A stretch of DNA of 64,000 bases, taken from Costus lasius. Lineage: Eukaryota; Streptophyta; Magnoliopsida; Zingiberales; Costaceae. The stretch covers positions 53,337,949 through 53,401,948 of the forward strand of contig CM050449.1 in assembly GCA_027563935.2 (NCBI GenBank), read 5' to 3'. Within the stretch, counting starts at the first letter, position 1. The number at the start of each line of letters is the position of its first letter. The translations under genes and the position numbers were made by a program. The notes beneath the pieces were generated by a model. The model saw only the letters and a program-made list of their open reading frames with translations, was not told the origin of the DNA and did no database searches. This document shows positions 44,901 to 55,953 of the stretch, piece by piece.

Positions 44901-45868
44901 GCAGCAACCCGTGCCCCGTTTCCAACGCGTAGGTCCACATCATGCTGTCCCACCTGCCTTCTTCTCTTGAGTTCCTGTACATTTGAACAAATGTGAACTC
45001 CACATGCAGTGTCCAACACCCATGATACAGAAGAAGAAAACATGACCTCAGTCACGAATATACCTGAGCCAGAAGCAAAGCTTCCCCTCTTATCTCCTTG
45101 GAGCGCTTTACAGTCCTTTTTCCAGTGACCCAGCTGGCCACAGTGGAAACACTTGTATTCCTTGGACCGCTTCACCTTTTGCTTCAGAACCTTGCTGTAG
45201 TTCTTGACCGGGGCCTTGCCCTTCTTCCCCTTCTTCTTGTTCCTTGAAGGAACCATCAAGACAGAGGTTGAAGGCTTACCCTTCAGAGTCTCCTCAGTGG
45301 TCAAGAGCATATTCAGCAGCTCTGCCGGAGTACAATCGATTTTGTTCATATTAAAATTAATAATGAACGCGTCGAATGAAGGCGGGAGAGACTGTAGAAT
45401 AATGTCCACAGCAAGCTCCTGGTTGATGGTATGCCCCAGTTTCTCTAGAGCCTCCTTGTGCCCAATCATCTTGAGCACGTGAGCTCCCACTGGGCTCCCT
45501 TCAGCCAGTTTGCTCTGAAAGAAGAGCTTTGTCAAATTATAGCGCTCAGTCCTCGCCTGTGCAGCATACAGCATCTTGAGGTTCGCTATCATGTCTATAG
45601 CAGACATATCCTCATGCTGACGCTGCAGCGGTGGCGTCATAGACGCTAGCATCAGGCAAGCGACATCAATGCTATCATTGACGTGCTTTTCATAGGCTTC
45701 CCGAACCGCCCTTGCGGCGTTCGGAGCGGGCTGCGGCGGAATCGCCGTCTCGAGGACATACAGTTTCCTCTCTGCCTTAAGAACGATCTTAAGGTGTCCA
45801 AACCAGTCAGAGAAGTTCGGCCCAGCAAACTTCTCCCTTTCCAGTAGGGATCGCACATTGAAGTTCAT
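41987..45868 (-). CDS. Copia Gag-Pol polyprotein, intact (1293 aa)
   Basis: A single frame from ATG at 45868 to the stop at 41987 encodes the whole replication machinery: particle protein, maturation protease, integrase, reverse transcriptase and RNase H. Visible in order: UBN2-type Gag (about residues 1-200); lysine-rich stretch; CCHC knuckle 240-253 (CFHCGQLGHWKKDC); aspartic protease DTACG from 286; integrase HHCC H420, H425, C451, C454; DDE D481 (HSDVCGP), D544 (SDRGGEY), E580 (SERRNRT); RT with KGFKQIYGIDYDETF and YVDD 967-970; RNase H D1140 (YTDASF), E1181 (TTEAEY), D1219 (CDNTGAI). The protease site has Ala where Ser or Gly is more usual, but all copies here share it. Gag and Pol share one frame, so their ratio must be set some other way than by frameshifting. 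It agrees in length with the plus-strand copy. Confidence 0.97.
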   Translation of the reverse strand: MNFNVRSLLEREKFAGPNFSDWFGHLKIVLKAERKLYVLETAIPPQPAPNAARAVREAYEKHVNDSIDVACLMLASMTPPLQRQHEDMSAIDMIANLKMLYAAQARTERYNLTKLFFQSKLAEGSPVGAHVLKMIGHKEALEKLGHTINQELAVDIILQSLPPSFDAFIINFNMNKIDCTPAELLNMLLTTEETLKGKPSTSVLMVPSRNKKKGKKGKAPVKNYSKVLKQKVKRSKEYKCFHCGQLGHWKKDCKALQGDKRGSFASGSGIFVTEVMFSSSVSWVLDTACGVHICSNVQELKRRRQVGQHDVDLRVGNGARVAAVAVGDYFISLPSGLVLELNSCYFVPSITKNIISIPALVRKGFSFECNISKCVLSFDNIVYATGSINNGLFMLDMESSIHNVDIKKAKYADDSTLLWHSRLGHINEKRIKRLHDHGLLGSFSYKEIDTCKACLMGKMTNSPFPHKGQRASGLLDLIHSDVCGPFSKHARGGYQYFITFTDDFSRYGYVYLMRHKSESFDKFKEFKNEVQNQLGRNIKALRSDRGGEYLSHAFTDYLKECGIISQLTPPGTPQWNGVSERRNRTLLDMVRSMMSQATLPYSFWGFALETAAKVLNRVPSKAVSKTPYELWYGKQPSLTFIRIWGCEAYVKKLASGKLESRSDKCIFVGYPKETKGYYFYDPKENKVFVARTAIFLEKEFLLQEASGREIKLDENPEEGQSDQAQLDEPEPVEQVIEQPEAQISREPRRSGRIRRQPERYDGVYIIDNDEPLTYADAVSGPESARWLEAMRAEMDSMSDNQVWDLVDPPPGVIPIGCKWIFKKKIDMDGNVVTYKGRLVAKGFKQIYGIDYDETFSPVAMFKSIRILFAIAAYYDYEIWQMDVKTAFLNGNLDEDVYMTQPEGFTNPADRHKICKLKKSIYGLKQASRSWNIRFDESVTEFGFIKNEDDPCVYKRFSGSVIIFLVLYVDDILIIGNDIPEMHAVKAWLRKCFQMKDLGEAAYVLGVKIYRDRSKRLLGLCQSTYIDKVLERFRLENSKKGYLPVRHGLNLSKSQCPQTQTEKDEMNNTPYASAIGSIMYAMLCTRPDVAYGLSVTSRYQSNPGLAHWIAVKNILKYLRRTKDMFLIYGGQEELSIEGYTDASFQSDQDDFRSQSGYVFSLNGGAVVWKSFKQSTVADSTTEAEYVAASEASKEAVWIRKFVRELGVVPSCADPLVIFCDNTGAIAQAKEPRSHQKSKHIQRRFHLIREIIDRGEIKVCKVHTDDNLADPLTKPLAQQKHEKHYNNMGLKFFNH

Positions 45869-47684
45869 GGTGTTCGTTGCTGCAGGTATCTACAACAATG
45901 CAAGAACAGCAAGGTCAGTATCAATGTATAAGAATCAATCAGGACTTAAGAAAGATTCTTTTTCTCACTATTTTATCAGGCGTGAAAAATCCAGCAAAAC
46001 AGCCCGAAAGAGTAGAACTCTTTTAGTGAGATGGGATCCAGATTTCATACTTGGTCTCCGCGTCCCGCTCAGGCGAGATAAGATGCACAGAGAGTACAAG
46101 CACTAGTTTCTGGTAGGCAGTCCCTGCCGATCGCCAACCCGTGCGATTCCCCTTCATCTGGGCAGTCCAGCAGACTGTGCCAACTGAGTTGGTACAACAC
46201 AATCTCTGACCCCAACAGACGGCTGCCTCCATGTGCTACCATATGCGCCACATATGTAGACTACACGGTCAAGCTGACCCGACCTACTCCCTGGACCACC
46301 ATGTGCTATGCTGAGCAACGAGAAGGGATAAATCCCTGCTCTGTAACACACAGGTGTAATCCCGCACCGTCTGAAGATAGATGGACGTGCCCACTGAGTG
46401 GGTACAACACGGCTCCAACGATAATCAGAACAGTGAGGTTTCGCGTCAGAAGGCTTACGAGCTTGATATTTTAGCGTTGGATTTTAACGGTCTTTTATCT
46501 TTATTACTATCATTCAATCCCTATGGTGATAGCAAAAGATAAATCTATCATGCATTTCTAATATTTATGCAATAAAAGAAAGCATGTGTCATATGTGGTA
46601 AAAGCCCATAGCCCTAGAAGACCTTAACCTAACTTAAGTCTTCATTTGCTCTTCATGGGTCTTTTGCTGCTCATTTGGCCCAAACCTGGACCCAAGCGCC
46701 ATCTGCAGCTCTGGTGCGCCCACCAGGAAATGCGCCAGGTCCTAGGGTCGAACCCTAGACCTCCCTCCTGGTCCAGCCATGCTGCGTGCGCCTCTGCCAA
46801 GTGTGCTCAGTGCTCTTGTCTAATTAAATTACAAATTTAACTATCTAGACAAGAGTGACACGCAGGTCACTTACATTTATAAATTAAAACCCAGTGATTC
46901 GCAGATCACAATAATTAATTTACAATTTTAATACAGGCACGCAGGCCCCAGCACAGCACACAATTAATATGGGCAGCCCACATATGACTAAATAGACAAA
47001 CATATGTATCAAATCAGCAAACATGTGATCCATGATAAAAATTAAAATTTTCGAAAACCCCATGGGATCAATTTTAATTTTTCCTTATTTGCCCTACAAC
47101 CTTACAACGGTCCATTACTAGGGATCCACTCATCCAACCTAGTCAGATCCTCTGCCCTTGCATGCACCAAGTCCTAACTGACTCGAGTCGACCAAAAAGT
47201 CAACTATGCATGCGCTAGGGCTGAACGACCACACTGAGGTCTGGCAAACGGGAGTGACCCCGGGCCTAACTCAGGTGCGTTCATTAATCGTCTCAATCAG
47301 ACATCGCTACACACCTGTCTGCAGTCGACCTATAGCCACCATAGGCTTGCGCCAAGGTGCTATCTGGTCGACCCTTTCAGGCTGTCAGATGATCTGATCA
47401 GACATGATTGGATCTAAACTAGGGGGTGACATCAACCCCAGTAACCCGTCTAAGGGTTTACAGTAAGGTCTTTAGATCTAGCATTAGTCGCGCAAGTGTA
47501 TAAGTTTTGAAAAGAAAACTACAACTTAGAAGCGCCAACTAACATGCGCAAGATAAACATATAGACAAGATTTTCATCATGTAACTTTCGCATGTTGAAG
47601 ATCTAAGCATACATTCGCATATATGGATCACGCAAATCATCAAGCAATCAAGATAACATGCATTCAACCTCCTCTGATACCATT
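45869..47684 (-). other. Leader of the complete element, with primer site
   Basis: 1816 bp without a supported gene. It holds the primer site at 47672-47682; hairpins CCCACTGAGTGGG (46390-46402) and CCAACTGAGTTGG (46180-46192), both plus-strand readings; and a conserved TTGTTGTAG (element sense) with AG at 45890-45891, just upstream of the gag ATG. Confidence 0.85.
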
Positions 47685-49385
47685 TGAAAGACCCCCTTAA
47701 ATAAGGGGGGTCCCCTTCATGGGGGAGCATAACCCTTAGAGCATATGGCGCATAAAATTGTTCTCTTGCGGAATTAGGGTTATAAGATCGATACGCATGC
47801 AAAAGATCAACTTGATAACAATAAGAAAACATTCATACCATCGCCATGGAAAGATGTTTCCTTGGAAGCAAAGATCAAAGTAGATCTTCTCCTTGTCGTC
47901 ACACACAAGATGATGTTGCTATCTCTCTTGGTGCTCCTTGTGCTAGCAAGGTTCCAAGAGGTCCTTGTCGAGTGAAGGGAAAAGAGATGTCTTTCTCCTT
48001 GGCCGAATCCTCCTCAACCTTCAAGCGTCGCCGCACACCAAGTCGAGAGGAAAAACTTTCGAGAGGAATAAGTGAATTGGCGAAAATAGAGAATACTCTA
48101 TTTCGGATGAGTGCCCACTCGACATGGAGATCATGGTTACTAAAAATAGTAACCTCTCCTCATCCCAACGTTCACGCTATGTGAACTCGTCGCCCACTCC
48201 TCTCCCTATGAACCAAGCGCTCTTTTAGTGAGCTGGTTCAATTGGTTCGGTTTAAGAACCAACCAAGCCAAGCGACAAGGCCTAGATCAAATAAACCCTA
48301 AGGCTTTAGATCTAACCGTCGATCTCTTTAATGCCCCTGATCTGACCGATCTGGCATCCATTCTCTCAATCGAAGCTTACCGATCTCAAGCCCTAATCAA
48401 TCAAACATGATCAGACCAGATCTCACTTACAATCAGAGATTAAATCCCTTAAAACTGAACCCAAACAATTCAGTCCACACGATCTGACTTAAGTAAGCCA
48501 TATCATCAAATTGTGCGACCCTAAGGGTTTCCTTTAAATGTCGGTAACGATAATTCACATTATCACGATCAGTGAGGGGTATCTAGCAACACATCACTGT
48601 CTCCCGATATAAAGGAAAGAGTCTTCCAAGACTACACCCAAACCATAGCACAAGTGTGAATCATTTCACAAAGCATACATATTTCCTTTGCCACTGGATG
48701 TTCTTATTGGACAAGTCTGTCAAACTTGTAACTCCAATATGATGAGCATGATTAGATCAGATGAACACTGTCACCTGGGTATGGCCATACACTCTCTCAA
48801 TCATCTCATCCAGGGGGCCCCTTTAGAACATCACACTCCTTAAACAAGGAGACGGCAATCCTATGTCTATCACTAGTGCCCTAACCTGACTCAAGCTCAC
48901 CATCCAAGATAGTCTATAATCATTATGTTTCAAATGATATTGAACTAACTCAAAATAATGACAATCATCATTTAGAAAACACAAGTGATCTCAAGTCAGA
49001 GGAAATGTGCCACTTGTCTTATACAAGGAATATTCACGTTGTGACAAACAACTGAACATCCTAGTAGGGTCTGTCCAGTACATCCCATGTACCCATGAGT
49101 CTACATCTTATTCCATGCTCGAAGCATCCTATAAGATCAGAGCACATATTAGTCTTAACCATATCAAGGTTGTCTCATGTTCACCAAGATACATCGACTA
49201 AGGACATAACAGCATGTCAGCCCAGCTGAACAGCTTTGAGACATTATTCAGAAGAACATATATTGCAGCAGACAATGTAACTAACTGAATAACAACCATG
49301 CCTTTATAAACATAATAGTTTATTACATGATACTTGTTACATTCCCACAGGCCTCAAACATTAGCCTTAAGGGCATACCCCAACA
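47685..49385 (-). repeat. Family A 5' LTR of the complete element (promoter)
   Basis: 1701 bp, TGTTGGGGTATGC to GGTCTTTCA in element sense. Expected to hold the promoter. Terminal hairpin at 47692-47709, mid-LTR palindrome at 48549-48564. Confidence 0.95.
49302..49310 (-). promoter_or_regulatory. Candidate TATA box in the family A 5' LTR
   Basis: Minus strand TTTATAAAG, about 80 bases into the LTR. The same motif is at the same place in the LTRs starting at 12888 and 20060 and those ending at 4317 and 60977. A second conserved TATA-like block, CTTTATATC, lies about 690 bases further into the LTR, and either could be the real one. Confidence 0.4.
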
Positions 49386-49797
49386 CCAATTGAAGATAAG
49401 TAAAAAGGGGAATGATCAGGATAAGGAGGAGGCGGAACCAAAAGCCAAAGGAACAATTTTTATCATGGATTCACGATGAATTTGAGAGAATTGCCGCCGC
49501 CCTAGGGTTTGTTAGTTCTCAGCGTACATACGACCTCCAGCCACGAAATTTGAAAGGAAGCTTCGCCTGAAGGAGGAGAACATGCTACATAAGTTTCAGG
49601 GTGAAAGGAGATCGATCGAGGGAGAAATCAACAAAAACAAGGGCGCCGCCACTTTTCATAGCGTCCAGGAGCAAAATTACAGGCTGTAATTTTCATTACA
49701 GCCTTGTTTTGTAACTTTTACTATTCTCTTTCAATTTCTAATTACTCTAAATGATGTTTTATTATAATTCTTTGATCATGCTAGCTTAAACCTTCTT
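49386..49797 (+). repeat. Athila 3' LTR, continuation after the copia insertion
   Basis: Continues from 40265 after the duplicated CCAAT (49386-49390). It matches the Athila LTRs in text such as CCGCCGCCCTAGGGTTT, GAAGCTTCGCCTGAAGGAGGAG and CATGCTAGCTTAAACCTTCTTTT. It is cut at about 49797 by a family B fragment; the exact base is hidden in a T run. Confidence 0.75.
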
Positions 49798-50867
49798 TTT
49801 TGTCATCTTCCCTAATAAACAAGGCTCACAAGTATCAAACTCCTCGAAGGAGATTGAATCTAACAACTCATTTGCATGGAGTTGTTGAATGCGATTCTTG
49901 TTTATAAGGGCAAATCGATAATGCCATAGGAAGGCGCCAACTGAACCACTCAGTTTGATCCTTTTATTGTTTATGTTACAAATAGAGCCATGTCCAAGAC
50001 ATATAAACCATTGCATAAAGTACCCTTCCCATAAAACATATTTACAAATGAAAAAGAACAAGAGTTCTCCTTTATTTCAAATTTAAATCCTTTCTTTGCC
50101 AAGCAAGGAATGCATACAATGTTCTTAATAAGTGAAGGTACATAGTACAAATGATTTAACTCTAACTGAAGTCCAGAAGGTAGGGAGAGAGTCAAAATTC
50201 CTACAACAACAGTAGTAACATGTGTCCCATTTCCAACTCGTAGGTCAATCTCTCCAAGCCGCACCAATCTACTTTTCTTGAGCCCCTGCATATTTGTACA
50301 AATATGAGCTCCGCATGCCATATCCAATACCCATGACATAGAAGTAGAAAGGTTGACTTCGGTAACATAAATACCTGAGCTTAAAGATGAAGTCTTGTCT
50401 TTCTTCTTCTCATTCTGAAGTTGCACCATGTCCTTTATCATGTGATGTGGTCCTCCCCATGAGTAGCACTTATTATTCCTGATCCTTTCCATCTTTAACT
50501 TCAGTTGCTTGGTCAGGCCTTTCGGCTCAACACACTGAATCTTAACTTTAGGAGGATTGAGCCTAATCAATTCTTCGAAGAGCTGCTTTAGATTGGAAAT
50601 AATCTCAGAGACACTCTTCTGTTCATATTGCCCTCGAAACTCAGGTGACATGTTGGTTAGTATCAAATTAGTAACCTCTAAAGTATCAACTCGATGCTTA
50701 TCATAAGCATCCTTCTCAGCCGCTGAGGCCGAACATGGAAGTGGTTCAGGAATAGGCTGCTCAAGGACATAAAGCTTCCTCTCAAGCTTGAGCACAATTC
50801 TCAAGTTCATGTACGAATCTAGTAAGTTGGATCCAACCAACTTGTCCTTCTCCAGGACAGATCGCAG
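49798..50867 (-). pseudogene. Family B copia Gag-protease-integrase fragment, decayed
   Basis: Minus strand. The start codon is not clear; recognisable coding begins at about 50867 (LRSVLEKDKLVGSNLLDS). Gag is internally deleted: after LKQLFE it jumps to an unrelated-looking stretch, and the knuckle is ruined (CYSWGGPHHMIKD lacks the second Cys). The protease site reads LDMACG instead of LDTACG. A frameshift near 49990 moves the integrase zinc region to another frame (ALINKNRIQQLHANELL, CEPCLLGKMT); the first zinc His is also lost (WHYRFALIN against WHCLLAHIN in the plus copy). It ends at about 49798 against the Athila LTR. This is clearly older than the family B plus copy at 55954. Confidence 0.8.
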
Positions 50868-51628
50868 TGACTATCTACTATTGTTTGTAGAGATTGATCT
50901 ACAACAACCAAGAAGAGCATATTAGTACTACTTCAAGTCATTTAAACTGGACTTATTTTAAATGACTATGCTCCCACTATTTTAATTGAATTGACAACCC
51001 ACAAAATCAATCGGGAAATCTGAGATTTCCTAGTGAGATAGAATCCTTATTTCACATGAGGCTTTCCGTCCCATGAGGGTGGGATGAGATGAACAAAGTA
51101 ACCCATGCTTCTTAAGGTAGGCTCGCCGGCCGATTGCACTTGGCAACTCCCCTTATTGAGATGATCTGGGCATTTCATGTCCAGCAAGGGCTGTATATAG
51201 CATGAAACTCTAACCTCTCAATGATGCCTCTAGAGTTCCATCATGTGTCGAGCACATGTAGAAATCTAGTCAAGTCTGTTCCTAATCATCATGCCCAGGG
51301 CCAACAAGTTTCCTTGCAAAGGCACGTCCAGGTTAAAACTGGACTGGGAAACCATTGTCACCACACACCTTCTAAAGATAAGTGGGTGTATCCCACGAGG
51401 GTGGGAAACAGTGCACAACACCACTAATCGATAGCTTGATGAGGGCTACGAGTTAGAAGGCTACTAGACTTGATATTTTAGATTGTGGGTTTTTGAGGTC
51501 ACGTGCTCTTAGTTTTATCTTTTGTCTAGCATTATAGGCATGCAATCCTATAGTGATAACAAGAAGATAAAACATCTCAGGCATGCTTTTGCAAGTAAGG
51601 AAAGCAATAAAGATGATGATGTGGTCAT
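50868..51628 (-). other. Family B leader fragment
   Basis: Non-coding leader of the preceding fragment. It shares the TTGTTGTAGATCAAT block and the CCCGATTGA...TGTGGGTTGTCA block with the plus copy at 55863-55960. It contains inverted repeats CCCACGAGGGTGGG (51393-51406) and TCCCATGAGGGTGGGA (51071-51086). It ends at 51628 where a younger family B LTR is inserted; GTCAT (51624-51628) would be the target duplication. Confidence 0.65.
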
Positions 51629-53734
51629 TGTTGGGAAACCCCGGGGATATTTTACAATTTTTCAAAGATAGACATTATAAATACATTGCACAGCGGAAGC
51701 AATATCCCCGAAACAGGCCAGTCCCAAAAACCCAGTGAAGATCGTCAAGTGAGGGAGTCGACACGATGTGATAGAAAGTACCTTAGAGCAAGATGAGAAG
51801 CTTATGTCGAGGTAGGCGCCCAAGTGTTCGCCCTCTGTAGTTTCACACACACGGATGCCTTGAACTCTCTTCTTCCTCACCCGGTGCTAGCCTCGGAAAG
51901 AAGATCCACGCCTTAGGAGAGTCCTCCAAGCAACTTGCGCCACCACGAAGAAGGGATGCGCCAAGGAGAAGGAGGAAGATGGGATGTCGCAAGCTTTGTT
52001 CCTTCTTCGCGCCAAGGAAAGAAAGGGAAGGAGGAAGAAGCTTGCTTGTGCCCTTTAATGGAAGAAGAAGAGAAGAGAACTCCAAGTTGTCGCCCCTTCA
52101 TTTGCTCCATGCCTTCAAGAGTGTTAGTCTCATGAGAGGGGGCGGCAAGGGTCTCTTTTATAACAATGATAGGCGGTTTAGGAGAGTTTGGCAAGTGTAG
52201 GTAATTAGGGCATGATTCTAGGAATTTACTCAATCAATTATGTTGACTAAATCCCTCATCCATATGCACCCAAGCCTTACCTAAGCAAGCATAGAGCCAT
52301 ATGCGCCCAAAGGTTACCTAAAGAGGCAATACATTCATGCATGCGCAAAGACTAGGTCAAGCCATCATGAATCCTTGCCTAAATTGGTTTGGGCGAAAAT
52401 CCTAATCCAATTAGGATTCTATTTATGTAAATAATCAGCCCCCACTTGCACAAATTAAATCTCGATCAATATCTCAAGTGATTAGATTAAATCCCAATCC
52501 AAATCAATCACTTGGAGATGTCAAACATGCCATAAGCGCAACTCCTAATCCAATTAGGAGTCTCATGCGCCCACTTGATATTTTTCTCCCCATTATACCC
52601 CTTTAGTCTCTAATCTTTTCATGACAACTCATTAGTGAGCCCAATTAAGCAATGGGCCTAGCCCAAAGTCCATTATGCATGTTAACCAAGCCATTGGATC
52701 CAATCCAAGTTAACCCAAGGTCAAATGAGCCTAACCATGGTTAATATGGTCAATATGCCAAAAATGGAAGTTGGCTCTAATAAGTTTCTTCCATCTCATC
52801 AAGCCCATTGGCGCTGATGAAATCTTCAAAATAGATCCGAGCTATCCAATAACTCTATCATAAGGCTTCTCGATCAATACGAGAACTCGAGTATCTTGGT
52901 GTGCGACCCTGTAGGTTCCTTTGACGTTGGCAGTGCTGACCTAAGGTCACCACAAGCAGTCAGTGGCACCTAGCAGTGCATCGCTGCTACCCAAATCATC
53001 GGAATGGATATCGATATCGACATCCCCATCATCGCGACTAGATACAGATACATTACAGTCCCTTTGCCGAACTGATATCCGATTGGACAAGTGTGTCATC
53101 ACTTGTTTTCACCCAATCACATGGCTATGACTAAATCAGGTCTTCACCTGGGTATGGCCATACACTTTCAGTCATAGACCATAGCGGAGCTCCATGGATA
53201 TCATGCTTCCCTTAAGAAGGGGCAAATCCTTTGTCTGTACATTAATCTTCGTATATGGGTCGTGACATGCTCAATGACAACCTTTATAACCTCCCAATTA
53301 CAGCGAGGTGTTAGGTTGCATCAAAGCATGTCCCTAACCATATAGAAGAGTCAATGACCTTAAGTCTAAGAATCAATGCATCTCCTATCACTTGTGAGGT
53401 TAACTCATGACACTAAGTCATTGCCTCATAGCGGGTCTATCCAGTATATCCGCCAGTGATATACCCATGTGTCTGCGTTAGCACTGCATGCCTAACCAGC
53501 CCACAAACTAGTCTCACAAGTACCATAGCTGTCCCATATCCACTAAGGTACATCGACTGGGGATATTAATTTGAGCACAGATCCAATCTGTCTCCAGGGA
53601 CATTATCATGCAAGTAGATAATCGCAGATGTATACAAACATAGATAATGACAATGCCAGAATGATATATAAATATCAGAGTTTAAGTAGTACATAGATTG
53701 ACTAAATATAGATCTTAGGGCATATACACCAACA
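51629..53734 (-). repeat. Family B 3' LTR (minus strand)
   Basis: 2106 bp, TGTTGGTGTATATGCC at 53734 to CCCCGGGGTTTCCCAACA at 51629 in element sense. A polypurine tract and the Pol end lie on its right, so it is a 3' LTR. It contains the palindrome TGACCTAAGGTCA (52937-52949), in the position where family A LTRs have their GATAAC hairpin. Open frames within it have no recognisable product. Confidence 0.9.
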
Positions 53735-55862
53735 ATCTCCCACTTGCACTTAGACCTAGAGGTTGAGGATTCTCAACCCCATATCCCTGACATGACCATC
53801 ATGCTTCTGCTGTGCCAAAGCCTTGGTCAGTGGTGTTGGTGTATATGCCCTAGGACCTAGTTATTGGTCCATTATTGTACTACTTAACATTGATATTTTA
53901 TATATATCATTCTGGCATTGTCATTATCTATGTTTGTCTATATCTGCGAATATGTACTTACTTGATAATGTCCCTGGAGACGGATTGGATCTGTGCTCAA
54001 ATGATCGTTGCTAGTCGATGTACCTAAGTGGATATGGGACAGCTCTGGTAATTATGAGACTGGTATATGGGCTGGTTAGGCACGAGATGCTAACGCAGAC
54101 ATATGGGTATATCAGTGGTGGATATACTGGACCGACCCGCTGTGAGACAATGACTTGGTGTCACAAGTTATCCTCACAAGTGATAGGAGATGCATTGATC
54201 CCTTAACTTGAGGTCATTGGCCATTCCATATGGTTAGGGATATGCTTTGATACAACCTAACACCTCACCGTAGTTGGGGGGTCATAACGGTTGTCATTGG
54301 GCATGTCACGACTCATATGAGAAGGTCAATGAACAGACATAGGATTTGCCCCTTCCTAAGGGAAGCTTGATATCCATGGAGCTCCTCTATGGTTCTATGA
54401 CTGAAAGTGCATGGCCATACCCAGGTGAGACCTGATTTAGTTAGAACCATGAAATTGGATAAAAACAAGTGGTGACACACTTGTCCAATCAGATATCAGT
54501 TCGGCAAAGAGACTGTAATGCATCTGTACCTGATTGCGATGATGGGGATGTCGATGTCGATATCCATTTCGATGACTTGGGTAGCAGCGATGCACTACTA
54601 GGTGCCACTCACTACTTGTGGTGACCTTAGATTAGCACTTCCAACGTCAAAGGAACCTACAGGGTCGCACACCTTGATACTCGAGTTCTTGTATTGATCG
54701 AGAAGCCTTATGATCGAGTTATTGGATGACTCGGATCTATTTGGGAGATTTCATCAGCACCGATGGGCCTGATGAGATGGAAGAAACTTGTTAGGACCAA
54801 CTTCCATTTTTGGCATATTGACCGAATTAACCATGGTTAACCTAGTTTGACCTTGGGTTAAATTGGATTAGATCCAATGGGTTGATTGACATGCATAATG
54901 GACCTTGGGCTAGGCCCAATTTATAGTTGGGCTTATTAATAAGTTAAATGGGCTTAAAGGGTAGACGCATGTTTAACCCTAGTTAGACTAGGGTTAGCGC
55001 CTATGCCTCATATGATTAATTAAAGTTGAATTAATCATTTGAAATAAAATAGGGGCTAATTAATTAATTAATTAGAGTCCTAATTATGTGGAGATTTAAT
55101 GGGGCTGATTATATTTAAATTAATTAGAATCCTAATTGGATTAGGATTTAATTATTTAAATAATTATAGTCCTAATTGGATTAGGACTTGATTAAATCAA
55201 GCTTTCCTACTTCTTCTCCTAGCCGCCCACTTGGCTTAATTGTAGCCATCCCTAAGCCTCCCATGGTCTCTATAAATAAGACCCTAGCCGCCCCCCTCTC
55301 AAGAGACAATTCTCTTGGAGACGTGAGCAAAGGGTGAGGACGTGAGCAAGGCTAAGGGGCGAGAGTAAGGGGCTTTGGCGTGAGCTCTTCTCATCTTCCA
55401 TCAAGTGGCCGCAAGGCCTTCCTCCTCCTTTCCTCCTCTTGGCGCATACCTTCTTGGAGTTGGCGCAAGTTGCTTGGAGGACTCTCACAAGGCTTGGATC
55501 TTCTTCCCGAGGCTAGCACCGGGCAAGGAAGAAGAGGAGTCGAGGTGATCTGTGTGTGTGAGACTACAGAGGGCGCACGCTTGGGCGCCTACTTTGGCAT
55601 CGGCTACATCTAGCTTTCAGGTATCTTCTATCTCATCGTGTCGACTCTCTCGCTTGACGATCTTCATTTGGTTTTTGGGACAGGCCTGTTTCGGGGATAT
55701 TAGTTTTGTTGCGCAATGTATTTGTGTAATTTCTATCTCTAAAAATTGTAAAATATCCCCGGGGTTTCCCAACAAGTGGATCTACTAGATTGTTCTCTGT
55801 ATCAACTCTGCTAATCTTGACATCACCCCGATCAATGATCTCTCTAATCAGGTGAAATCTCC
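53735..55862 (-). pseudogene. Family B Pol C-terminus, split by a solo LTR
   Basis: Two minus-strand pieces. 55775-55862 encodes RFHLIREIIDRGDVKI and NNLVDPL; 53735-53833 encodes TKALAQQKHDGHVRDMG, the stop and the polypurine tract GTGCAAGTGGGAGAT. Removing 53834-55774 and one AGTGG copy rejoins VDPL and TKAL in frame, so the gene was split by insertion. On the right it ends at 55862, where family B leader sequence in the opposite orientation begins; that junction (GAAATCTCCCGATTG) is a rearrangement or deletion. Confidence 0.85.
53834..55774 (+). repeat. Family B solo LTR with AGTGG target duplication
   Basis: 1941 bp, TGTTGGTGTATATGCC to CCCCGGGGTTTCCCAACA. Both flanks are AGTGG (53829-53833 and 55775-55779). 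There is no internal region. It forms an inverted pair with 51629-53734, with 99 bp between. Candidate TATA-like text (TTTTATATATATC) is near 53895. Confidence 0.93.
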
Positions 55863-55953
55863 CGATTGACTTTGTGGGTTGTCATTTAAAACAAGTCCAG
55901 TTTGAATGATTTGAAGTAATACTAATCTGCTGTTTCTTGATTGTTGTAGATCA
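55863..55953 (+). other. Family B leader fragment before gag
   Basis: Matches the element-sense leader of the fragment at 50868-51040, with a short internal deletion. It ends TTGTTGTAGATCA before the gag ATG at 55954. The rest of the leader, the primer site and the 5' LTR are missing. Confidence 0.7.

Larger units (their letters stand above)
40266..49385 (-). mobile_element. Complete Ty1/copia family A element with CCAAT target duplication
   Basis: 9120 bp. The 5' LTR (47685-49385) and 3' LTR (40266-41966) are both 1701 bp, and I saw no difference between them. The primer site TGGTATCAGAG (47672-47682) touches the 5' LTR. The polypurine tract AAGTGCAAGTGGGAGAT (41967-41983) touches the 3' LTR. 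One uninterrupted gag-pol lies between. Flanking CCAAT copies are at 40261-40265 and 49386-49390. All parts needed for autonomous transposition appear present, and LTR identity points to a very recent insertion. It sits in an Athila LTR. Confidence 0.97.

Noticed and set aside
51843..52233. Overlapping frames in the family B LTR, both strands
   Set aside because: Purine-rich LTR sequence; frames are not kept in the second LTR at 53834-55774.
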